This document shows, one piece after another, positions 55,758 through 64,000 of a stretch of 64,000 bases of DNA. The position numbers and the translations under genes were made by a program. Under the pieces are notes generated by a model. That model was not told the DNA's origin and did not search any database. It worked only from the letters and a program-made list of their open reading frames with translations. Position 1 is the stretch's first letter. Each line of letters begins with the position of its first letter. The DNA comes from Dactylorhiza incarnata (taxonomy: Eukaryota; Streptophyta; Magnoliopsida; Asparagales; Orchidaceae), in the NCBI GenBank assembly GCA_033032865.1, contig JAWHQI010000121.1:4712001-4776000 (forward strand), written 5' to 3'.

Positions 55758-55866
55758 GGTGGTCTGCGAATAACCTTTCAGTTTAGCGCTGGTTGGCTAT
55801 TCGCAGACAACCGTAGTCTGCGAATAACCAAACAATTTTAGGCCATTTGGCTATTCGCAGACCACC
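55758..55866. repeat. Alternating inverted repeats (GGTCTGCGAATAACC)
   Basis: Four copies of one ~16-bp motif in alternating orientation: 55758-55775 (+), 55794-55812 (-), 55816-55830 (+), 55848-55866 (-). The outermost pair, GGTGGTCTGCGAATAACC and GGCTATTCGCAGACCACC, can form a long stem and the inner pair another. Confidence 0.75.
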
Positions 55867-55980
55867 GGCGTAGAGTTTTTTCCCGAAAAATTATAATAAA
55901 ATACCGTATAAATAATTTAAAAAAATCATAAAAAAAATGCAAAAGAACGCCGCCGTGGGGCGGCTACTATCGCGTGGGGC

Positions 55981-55985
<5 letters not shown>

Positions 55986-56011
<26 letters not shown>
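55986..56011 (+). repeat. G26 homopolymer
   Basis: Uninterrupted G run in ACGGAGG...GCGTGC, followed by a TA-rich microsatellite. The length may be imprecise in any assembly. Confidence 0.85.
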
Positions 56012-56026
56012 CGTGCATTGTCACTC

Positions 56027-56098
56027 GTGTGTATATATATACATATTTATATATACATATATATACATATATATACATATATATACATATATATATTC
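56027..56098. repeat. TATACATATA microsatellite
   Basis: Repeated ATATATACAT decamers. Confidence 0.9.
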
Positions 56099-56479
56099 TA
56101 GATTTTGTTTTATTTATATTTAATCTAAATTAAACCAGCACGATCAATTATCTAATATTCGTATATTTTTAATGTGCAATCCTACAAGTTCATATTATGT
56201 TAGGAGTAAAATAAATTTTTTGATAAGTTCTAGATCACAGACTCCAACAGTCTCTCACCTGAGCTAGAGCATATCAATCATAGTCTAGAAACAGTGAGTA
56301 TCATCTACTAATGCATCATTGCTACTGAAGTAATACAATAATTCGTAACTTGATAAAACGAGGAGGTCCCGCGACACACCCAAGAGTTTATAGGAACTTC
56401 CCCATAGAAAGCCAAAGTTGAGCTAGACACAAGAGAGCCGAGAACTGAAAATTGAGGGTGTCTTGGGGGGCGGGGGGAA

Positions 56480-57357
56480 GGGTCATTGTCCCTTCTGTGT
56501 TTGCCTTGGGGTCTTATTTTTTGGCAATTCAAGGAGGGAGGGGGTCAAAGTCTTCAAATAGCTACCCCCACCTCTGTTGATTATGAGGTACCTATTTCTC
56601 GGACGACCTTACTCTTGAGAACATCTGATGCAGGAGAGCTGAAGCAGGTCGCCAGAAGAGAGGTTGGTAGAGCTTGGATCGCTGGGGACGAGCTTGCTAG
56701 ATTGAAGGTCGTCTGAGAAGAGAGCTCGCGAGCGAGCTGGAGACTGCTAAGCGAGCTCTGATGGAGCTCGTCAGCGAGCTGATAAACAAAAGTGGGGAGC
56801 TCCGTATGAGTTCCACATGTCTTCAATGACGTCCGTTCTTTCGTCCAATGGCCAACCTTCCGAGTTTGGGGACATATAATGTCCTGAGGCCCCTCACCGA
56901 ATATTGGTTGTACATAATCTTCACTTTTTGCGAGCTCATTTGGAGCTCGAGAAGAACCGTCCAACCCTTATTTGACTAGTTGAATTATGCCGAGCTGAGG
57001 GGTCGCAGATCTTCCTCCCTTTAAAATAGGCGTTGTGACCCCCAAAATATGAATCCTGAATCATGGACGATAAGAAGAAGATCGCTTCGACTGCTGAGAA
57101 GAAATCCACCTTGGACAATATGGTGAAGAGAATTCGGACCATCGGGGGGGAGCCCGATATCAGGCGCTTAGGCCTTGGCTGTTGCCAACCTCCGATCCCT
57201 CTCTAAGGGTGGTCCTTCTCGAAGCGCCCTCAAGCGCGAGAGGTGGGAAAGAGAGAAAAAAAAGGAAGATGGTCGAGGCCCCAGGCTCGAAAGATCAGGG
57301 CACGGTCGACGTCGAGACCTCCAAAGAGGTGAGTGAGCCCCCTCACAAGAAGATCAC
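56480..57357 (+). pseudogene. Transposon-derived coding remnants, family unknown
   Basis: Short plus-strand frames (56486-56716; 57064-57200; 57182-57457) encode Glu/Arg/Leu-rich coiled-coil-like and Lys-rich text. A promoter-like stretch lies between. The composition resembles the accessory proteins of gypsy-type plant elements, but I see no diagnostic motif. A reading frame running in at 57357 continues at 57807 on the other side of the miniature LTR element. Confidence 0.35.
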
Positions 57358-57476
57358 TGAGAGGACCCAGCGCAACCAACTACACCAAAAGCCCGGACTT
57401 TTGGTGAAGGCGCAACTTGATCTTTATATCAATGGAAGGGCGCTACGGGTCAAGTGAGGAGACGCTGGACCCAACA
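57358..57476 (-). mobile_element. 3' LTR of the miniature element (119 bp)
   Basis: Starts TGAGAGGACCCAGCG and ends CCCAACA. One difference from the right copy. Confidence 0.82.
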
Positions 57477-57477
57477 A

Positions 57478-57478
<1 letters not shown>

Positions 57479-57514
<36 letters not shown>
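57479..57514 (-). promoter_or_regulatory. Polypurine tract of the miniature element (G36 on the element strand)
   Basis: An uninterrupted run of 36 C on the plus strand, two bases from the LTR. Confidence 0.65.
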
Positions 57515-57674
57515 AGCGTCCAGCACGACCCGCAATTCAGAGGTGCTCCACATGGCCCGCAGGCTCAGAGGTGGCTTGACACATGGCTGCGGCCGCCTGA
57601 CCCACCGGGACCCACACAGGTAGAGAGAATTTCAGGAATTATCAGCGCCCCCCCGGTCTCGAACCCGCAACCAG

Positions 57675-57687
57675 CTTTGATACCAAT
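57675..57687 (-). promoter_or_regulatory. Primer-binding site of the miniature element
   Basis: The minus strand reads AATTGGTATCAAAGC right after the 5' LTR. It is similar to the TGGTATCAGAGC site of copia elements. Confidence 0.75.
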
Positions 57688-57806
57688 TGAGAGGACCCAT
57701 CGCAACCAACTACACCAAAAGCCCGGACTTTTGGTGAAGGCGCAACTTGATCTTTATATCAATGGAAGGGCGCTACGGGTCAAGTGAGGAGACGCTGGAC
57801 CCAACA
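57688..57806 (-). mobile_element. 5' LTR of the miniature element (119 bp)
   Basis: TGAGAGGACCCATCG to CCCAACA, the second copy of the direct repeat. Confidence 0.82.
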
Positions 57807-58650
57807 ATCGTCCTTTCCGTGACACCGGACCCACTCGAGGAACAATGCCTGGAACAGGTCGGCGAGGTAACTTTGAGCTCGCAACTTGTAACTGACAATC
57901 TGATTTGTCGTCATTTCTAACCCATTTCTTATTTGTTGACAGTCCTTTCGGGGTGGCTTTGGGTTCGTCACAGACCTAATCGTTGAGGATTACCGCGTCA
58001 CCACTCCCTTCGAGGAGGGAACGAGGAGGTTCCCTCGAACGAGCCGTGGACTTACCTCGTTACTTCGTCTAGTGAGCAATGTTTTGTGTATTATGGAAAA
58101 TACCTGTCTATACCTTTGCTAACCAAATTACCTTGCACCTTTCATCTCTAACGAGGCGGCCAAGAAGACTCTACCACCTTCTGAAAGTGTCCCTCTAAGG
58201 ACCCCGCCTGGCGTGCTTTCGACTCCTGCTCGCACAGATGTCGTGGTCGAGGAACTTACTCCATAGGTGAAACATGCCCGCTTCTTGTGGAACCTTACTT
58301 CAACAACTGCCTCGCCCACTGTGGGCGAGCAGCTGCCCAAAGTACTACAAGAACCCGCCCCGTCTGCGACGACCAACATCGCTGCAACTTCGGTCGTCAC
58401 TTCATCTATCAAGGTGATTTTGTCGCCGGCTCCTCTTGTACCTCCTCCGCCGAAAGCTCGCAAATTATCAGTGCCGAGCTCTACCCTTCTGCCGTCGTCA
58501 ATTCCTCTGCGAGCTTTCAGCACTGCGACCTCCTCTGGCACAATCATCTTCAGGTCTCCTTCAAATGGGAAGGACCCTATAGTGTCGCCTCCTCGTGAGG
58601 TTGGAGAGACCATTGGGTCTCATAGGAGATATCTTTATGAGTGAAACCCT
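57807..58650 (+). pseudogene. Continuation of the transposon-derived coding remnant
   Basis: Coding sense resumes at IVLSVTPDPLEEQ right after the miniature element. A long Pro/Ser/Thr/Ala-rich frame with one stop follows at about 58140-58644. It could be a gag-like or accessory protein of a larger element. No diagnostic motif is visible. Confidence 0.35.
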
Positions 58651-59372
58651 GCTTAATATTCCAAACTTAAATTTTATGCACTCCATCTTCATGTATTCAT
58701 TCTCATACAGAAGAAGTAAGTGAGAGGCATTTTTCCCACAGTGTCCTTAGTCCATGAATTCTATCTGTCATGAGTTTTGTTAGGAGCCTTAAACTTCTTC
58801 TTCTTAAAAGTAGGTTTTGATAATAACAGTGCATTGTGAGGCTTCTCAATCTTTAGTTTATCCTCCTCACCATCACAACAGGTAATTAAATCTTTATCAG
58901 CTTTAGTGCTGGTCATCGTTAGAGTTGCATGCTAGTTGGTATTTATAGTCATTTCTATTTCTATCATATGTAGTGTGAACTTAATGTCAGACTTCAAATT
59001 CTTGAGTTCGACTCAATGAATTTTTTTAATAGTCATCAAATTGTTATGGAAAGTGAATGTGGCTTTAAAAAGAGAAAATAAAATTAATTTAGATTGTATT
59101 ACCCGTAATTCGTCGAGACCGGACTGGAAGTAAAGGTGGCCGAGGCAAGTGGAGTGACCGCTCAGAGTCGACCAAAAACCAGTCAAGGCGAAAGGAGGGC
59201 CCAATGGAGGGAAGAAGAGAGTAGCGGGACAAGTGGGGGGAGCACCCCCCCCCCCCCCCTTTTCTTTCATGGGCGAGTGAGGGAAGTCCTCCACTCACCC
59301 CTCCCCCCCTTGCATACCCGTTGTTCTAGCTCAATCCGCCTGTTCGGCCTGGTGCGAGTGCACATGAGGGTT
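58651..59372. other. Interval without recognisable gene
   Basis: The first ~55 bases (ATATCTTTATGAGTGAAACC...) are similar to 61358-61412, so both belong to one unidentified repeat. A C13 run lies near 59247. Confidence 0.4.
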
Positions 59373-59525
59373 GGAAGGTCGCATGGTCGTAGGGTTGCAG
59401 GGTTGCAAGGTCGCAGGGTTGGAAGGTCGCAGGGTTGCAAGGTTGCAATGTCCCAGGGTTGCAAGGTTGCAGGGTTGCAAGGTCGCAGGGTTGCAGGGTT
59501 GCAAGGTCGCAGGGTCGCCAGGGAA
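59373..59525. repeat. Short-unit minisatellite (GGGTTGCAAGGTCGCA)
   Basis: Alternating GGTTGCAAG and GGTCGCAGG nonamers over 150 bases. Frames through it are artefacts. Confidence 0.9.
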
Positions 59526-60611
59526 GACTCGGGAAGTAACGTTTAGGCCCGCGTTTAACTATTTCAAACAACGGAAGTTGGTTATTTGCAGACCATTTTG
59601 GCTATCCACAACCCAGTTTTAGAAAACCTATAAATAGACCCCCATGGGCACCTTGGAAGAGGTCGGTGGATCCTCTCCCTCGCGTGTTTCTTGTGAGCTA
59701 GCACTCCTACCCCCTGTTCGACTAGTCGACATGAAGGTGTTACTTAGTGCTCTCCAGGGTGCCCAGGCTCAGCATTGGTTTGAGAGGGAAAGCTCTCTTT
59801 GATCTTCCTAGTGTGTGGCGGGACCTCCTCGCTGCAGCTCAAGGGGTCTGTTTGGGACTTCGAGTCCTTCTCGGTGCAAGGTTCTTCGACTCCACAACTG
59901 GTCACATGTTCTAGCTCAGGTCAAGTAAGGGTCAACTGCATACCCGTTACGAATGTCGAAGCCAATTTTCTGGTTTCAACATAGATAATAAAGCAGTGGC
60001 TAAAACCATAAATAACACACTAGGTAGAGAATGCAAGTGCATCTTTGGGCAATAAATTTGGGCAAACTATACGCCACGCAATTAGTAATCTTTCACACAA
60101 AAACGAGCAATGTTTCTGCTTAAACCTTTCGTAGATCTACCACCTTTTGACGAATAGATTATTAGAGCCCCGCACTACCGTCTAAATGTTCGTGTGTATT
60201 CCTCTGAACTTATTGCGCAAGTACCACATTTGGGGGAATGATTGCGTACTAGTCTCAGAGAACTTCCTAAAACATATGAAACTGTAATCTCACATACTGA
60301 TTTGAAATGACCACTTTGGATGTTATAGATCTTATCAACCTATAAAACTCTCACACCGGGATATCTGAATATTACTCTAAATTTAATCTCGTTCTTTTCT
60401 TAATGTTGTGTGAGCATTGAATCATCTTAAAGAGAACACGAAGTTTGTTTGAGACTAATATGATTAATGCACTTTATAATTAGTTTCTATATTTATTTAT
60501 CTCCAAATTATTAATGAATTTTGAATTTTGTGTTCTTAATGAAATTAATAGTATTCTAGATACAAAATGAGATCAATAGCATTAAAATAACAATGCTCTG
60601 ATACCAACTAT
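59526..60611. other. LTR-like and gag-like debris without an intact gene
   Basis: A TATA-like CCTATAAATAGACC lies near 59628 in sequence sharing the GTTATTTGCAGACC phrase of 55758-55866. Near 60240-60390 broken plus-strand coding sense (LRELPKTYETVISH) resembles a copia gag. TGATACCAACTA at 60601 is the reverse complement of a primer site. Confidence 0.4.
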
Positions 60612-61148
60612 TGTAAATTAGGCACGACAGTATGCCAAATTGTATTATCGAATGAAATATAGATATTGAATGTAGTTACAAAAAATATATGATCTTCTTA
60701 ATCACCACTACTAATCTCTATTGGAGTAACAATAAAAAATTAACAATCCATTTTCCGTTTTATTAGTGACACTTTCGACAGAGGCGAACGAGAATTGAAT
60801 TCACCATGCAAGAATAAAATATCGCATGTTCGAAATCTCACTCATCTGCTCTCTCATCCGCTCCAGCTTTCTCTCTCTAACTCTCCAGCTTCGCCTTCTA
60901 GAGTTCTCTCTCTAGCTCTCACTGTGATTAACAAGCATATGAATGACGAAAGTTGGAAAAGATGAACAAAAGAGCGGAAAAACAAAGATTTGTGGTTTAC
61001 CAGGATGATGAGAGGGATCATCCACGATTATCTCCATTCTTGGTTGGTAAAGAGCATGTAGGAGTTTTGAATTGTGCAGTTCTCACCGTATCAGAGTCGG
61101 GGACGTGGAGGAAATTTTTTGCTATGAATGCGAGACTGACATAGTACA
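60612..61148 (-). mobile_element. Possible copia LTR (~537 bp)
   Basis: The left edge TGTAAATTAGG lies one base beside the reverse-complement primer site GTTGGTATCAGAGC (minus strand), and the right edge reads CATAGTACA. TGTA/TACA ends fit an LTR. No second copy or target duplication was found. Confidence 0.4.
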
Positions 61149-61418
61149 ATGTCCATAATATCCTCGACTCAAGGCTACTTTTGGCTCAGCTTTTTTTTTT
61201 GGAGCTGCTGGGCACGATGGCTGTAGAAAATAGTTGTATAGTTTTTTTTTTGAGGTAATAAATGATACCATTTGTATCTAATTATGAAAAATAATAATGT
61301 TTCACATTAATATTAATGAAAACTATAAATATTAATGAAAAAAAAACTAATGCCAAATGGATATCTTTAGGCGTGAAACCTCGCTTAATAGTCCAAACTT
61401 TTAATTTCATACACTTCG
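61149..61418. other. AT-rich interval left of the PIF/Harbinger end
   Basis: Under 300 bases. Contains T and A runs and the ~55-base segment shared with 58630-58690. Confidence 0.4.
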
Positions 61419-61580
61419 GCTCTGTTTGGTTGGGCTGTTGCTGATGGAAAGCTGCTGATGGAAAGCTGCTGATGGAAAAAGTGCTGATTCTGGAAAACAG
61501 AGTTTTGCTTAAAAAACTGTTTGGATGAAAAGCTGCTGATTCTGGAAAATGGAGTTTGTAAAACGGAGTTTTGAAAATGT
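61419..61580. repeat. Subterminal repeats of the PIF/Harbinger element
   Basis: GCTGCTGATGGAAA (three times) and GCTGATTCTGGAAAA (twice), each at 14-50 bp spacing, next to the putative terminus. They are possible transposase binding sites. Confidence 0.6.
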
Positions 61581-61712
61581 TGTTTGGAAACAAAACGGAG
61601 TTTTAGTGAATTTTTTTTCTCACCAAATATATGAAAAATAAATATATTTTTCATCATATAATACCAAATACAAAAAAATAATGTCCACATGAACCATATG
61701 TCATGATATCTC

Positions 61713-63020
61713 CTACGATCTAAATTCATACAACTGATCCGCTATACTATCACGTAGCGCGATCATCTCCTCTATACCACCTGCAGTGTCAGGGCATATA
61801 TCTTGCCGCTCTTGTGTGGCCACTCCATCAACTCTACCCCTCTGCTCGGACTCACTGAAATCAAAATCCACACGCGAAGGATGCCGGCAAATGAAATTAT
61901 GTAAAGTCATTGTGGCCATCACAATATCTGTCTGTTTGTCAAAGCGAAAGCTTGGCATATCCCGCAGTATGGCCCACTTCTTCTTCCATACACCGAAAGA
62001 TCGTTCTATCACACTTCGAAGCGATGAATGCGCATGATTGAACATCTCTCGACGTCCTTCTGCGCGACGTCCACCACGGGCAAAGTCTGGCAGATGATAC
62101 CTTGTATCTGGATATGGTTTTAAATATCCTTTTTGTAGAGGATAGTCAGCATCAACCAAGTAATATTTTCCTGAAAAATATTATTAAATGTTTAAAAATA
62201 GATATATTTTTTAAAGTAATTATTAGATGAAATGAATTTTGACTATCTACCTTGAGGTGGATGAGGGAACATATAACGAGGATCAGTAATTGCATAATTG
62301 AATATGCGACTATCGTGCGCAGATCCCTCCCAACCTGCCATAACGAAAGTGAAGCACATATTGAAATCACAAGCCGCCATGACATTTTGTGTCGGTCTGC
62401 CCTTTCTCCCAATATATGGAACTTGACCTCCCACTGGTACGCACGCGTCGACATGTGTTCCATCTATTGCCCCAACGCAATCCTTAAAAAAAGGCATATA
62501 ACGCCTGTCATACATAATCTCTGGCGGACTGCAGCTAAAAGACCTATCAGATGGTTGAATCACTTCCTCGGCTAACTTCAACAATGCGCGAACACCTTGA
62601 GCAAAAAATCTGCTAGTTGTCTCCGTTGAGTGCTGAAATCGCTCGCGTGTTTTTCTCATTGATTCATTATGAGACAATATATATTGTCAATGCTAGAACT
62701 TCTCTGGCTGCAGTTCTTCTTGTTCCCTAAAAACCACACTTCTCTTCCAGAGCATGCAAGAGATCCATAAAAATTTCTTGACTCATCATGAATGAGTCAT
62801 GAAATCTAACTCGAGTACCACGAAGTAGCTCTCCGACCCATTTATCGCCGGTTTGCTTTGAAGTCATGGATGGAACAGGATGGTTTAACAACAAGGTGTG
62901 TTCAGAGATATAACATATTGCTGCCACCACATTTTGATGATGGGCGATAACACAATTTCTTCTAAAGATCGCGTGTTTCTCGTGCTCTGCTCTGGTATTC
63001 TCCGATTCATCACTAGACAT
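61713..63020 (-). pseudogene. PIF/Harbinger transposase (DDE_Tnp_4 family), disrupted
   Basis: Read from 63020, the N terminus (MSSDESEN) leads into a helical region that meets a TAG stop near 62725 and a frameshift near 62670. The catalytic domain is otherwise readable. The first Asp is in CVGAIDGTHVDA, the second in GSAHDSRIF, and the Glu in SVIERSFGVWKKKW after an 80-base GT-AG intron (62171-62250). Exon 2 ends at 61713. All three catalytic residues are present, so the two lesions near 62670-62725 are what disable it. Function in the family: cut-and-paste transposition with TWA targets. Confidence 0.87.
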
Positions 63021-63201
63021 TTTCTGTTAAATAAAAGTAATACCAAGAATTACAACATCAGAAATAGCAAGTTAAAATCTCATAATATCCATAATGTCCA
63101 CATCAAGTAATTAAACATAATGCAATGAAATAGTGTTATCATCACAACCAGAAAAAAGATAAAAGTGTCCACATCAAAGCAAAAAATATAACATTCATAG
63201 T

Positions 63202-64000
63202 TCAATAGTAAAAATATAACATCATGTCTACTACTACGCCCCACGAGTAAATCGGTTTTTTCAGCCACTTTATGTTCATGCTTTCCGGAAGGCACATGAA
63301 AGTCTCTCTATGTTTTGTTTCCATCAAATATGTGATGGCAAAATCATAGAAGTCTTCATCGGATTGCACTTCTGGGTACGTGCCTAATTTTTCTAGTGCA
63401 AGTCCAATAGTAAAAGAAGAAGATAAAATCACGTGTGGCTCCTGGATGCTTCGACTTATGATCTTCGAGGACTCGGCCAAATCTTCTAACACCGAGCTAG
63501 TAGCTTTCTTCTTTCCTTTCTTTCTTTTTTTGCTTGTTTCTGAGGTCTCAGCTGGATGAGGAACTTCGCTAACCTCAGTGTCATCATGTTCATCCTCTGA
63601 CATTGCTCTTTCATCGATAGACTCCGTAGCAAGATTCCTGGAGTGAGGAGTGCAAGAATGATGTCCTGTAGCAACAACCGAACTGAACATCAAGTTCAGT
63701 TTATCATCTAACTCTGGGGGGATTCCGGCATATCTGAATTTCTTTGCCAACGGGACAACCTAAAAAATAAAGGGTTTTAAATTAGAGATTGAAAAATTCA
63801 AACTACTAAATAAGAAATACCAATGATTTTAATTACTAAATACCTTCAATCTTTCGTCCCACCACTCGTCTGAGGCGTCTATAGTCTTCCTCGATGGATT
63901 CCAACCCAAACCGGTCTCACCACGTTTCAACTCAGTCCATAATTTCCACTCTTTCTTCAAATGATCCCATTTATTCTTAAGTTGGACTTTATCATATTTT
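63202..64000 (-). CDS. PIF/Harbinger ORF1, Myb/SANT-like protein (partial)
   Basis: Two exons are visible: 63202-63759 and 63844 to beyond the window, joined across an 84-base GT-AG intron (63760-63843). The upstream exon encodes KNKWDHLKKEWKLW and a DEWWDERLK box, the C-terminal part of a Myb/SANT-like DNA-binding domain. The downstream exon encodes VVPLAKKFRYAGIPPEL, an acidic Ser/Thr-rich region, a nuclear-localisation-like KKRKKGKKK, and a C-terminal helical domain. In this superfamily ORF1 works with the transposase in DNA binding and nuclear import. No stop breaks the visible part; the start is outside. Confidence 0.85.

Larger units (their letters stand above)
57358..57806 (-). mobile_element. 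Miniature LTR retrotransposon (TRIM/SMART-like, 449 bp)
   Basis: Two 119-bp direct repeats, TGAGAGGACCCA to GGACCCAACA, differ by one base and flank 211 internal bases. On the minus strand the right repeat is followed by TTGGTATCAAAGC, a tRNA-Met-type primer site. A G36 tract precedes the left repeat, in the polypurine-tract position. There is no coding capacity, as expected for this class, which depends on other elements. The flanking bases ATCAC and ATCGT agree only in the first three, so the target duplication is imperfect or the edges are slightly off. Confidence 0.82.
61419..64000 (-). mobile_element. PIF/Harbinger DNA transposon, right end outside the window
   Basis: The left terminus reads GGCTCTGTTTGGTTGG, a style common for PIF/Harbinger ends. 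Three copies of GCTGCTGATGGAAA and further GCTGATTCTGGAAAA repeats follow as a subterminal cluster. Two coding units on the minus strand match the two-gene layout of this superfamily: DDE transposase (61713-63020) and Myb/SANT-like protein (63202 to beyond 64000). A TWA target duplication could not be verified at the left end. Confidence 0.82.

Noticed and set aside
58128..58613. 161-codon minus-strand frame
   Set aside because: Opposite to a Pro/Ser/Thr-rich plus-strand remnant that continues across the miniature element; the antisense reading has no support.
59136..59622. Frames through the GGTTGCAAG repeat
   Set aside because: Nonamer repeat is a multiple of three, so frames stay open by chance.

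Overview
This is a nuclear window from a flowering plant. One intron-containing host gene sits in repeat-dense DNA, and almost everything else is transposable-element sequence in nested layers. The diagnostic families are plant ones: Athila- and Tat-type Ty3/gypsy elements, Ty1/copia elements with tRNA-Met primer sites, a plant RTE-type LINE, a rolling-circle Helitron, PIF/Harbinger, and a miniature LTR element. The species cannot be fixed from the sequence.

Layout. 1-2276: decayed 3' end and LTR start of an Athila/Tat-like element. 2277-8363: two ~2.05 kb reverse-oriented gypsy LTRs separated by a copia-type LTR of a family I call S (copy A). 8364-10536: 5' LTR and gag of a reverse-oriented copia element, cut off by the second gypsy LTR. 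10656-13087: solo LTR of family S (copy B). 13533-30512: a gag-only, non-autonomous Tat-like element on the minus strand with TSD AGTAA. Its left LTR is split by a nearly intact 10.9 kb Athila element (14665-25582, TSD ATGAC) carrying a single 1754-codon gag-pol frame. Minisatellites of 25, 30 and 46 bp fill much of the Tat-like element.

30945-48451: the only convincing host gene. It has five exons and encodes an ~807-residue protein with an organelle transit-like N terminus, two RanBP2-type zinc fingers and a repeated C-terminal module, of the VAR3/OZ family that acts in organelle RNA editing and chloroplast development. Intron 2 is 13.8 kb and holds a SINE-like element, an RTE fragment, minisatellites, a broken Helitron split by a family S LTR copy (copy C) that itself contains a Tat-like remnant, and a copia RT/RNase H fragment with its 3' LTR. 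A small MITE lies in the promoter region.

49040-53942: a compact copia element with 160-bp LTRs and perfect TSD TTAGG. Its pol carries two frameshifts, and the gag position is occupied by C-rich low-complexity sequence. 54-61 kb is mostly anonymous repeat debris, with a 449-bp miniature LTR element at 57358-57806 and several homopolymer and minisatellite tracts. 61419-64000: a PIF/Harbinger element on the minus strand with a disrupted DDE transposase and a Myb/SANT-like ORF1 that runs off the window.

Insertion order can be read in several places, because target-site duplications and interrupted reading frames rejoin exactly. No RNA genes, CRISPR arrays or bacterial features were seen.
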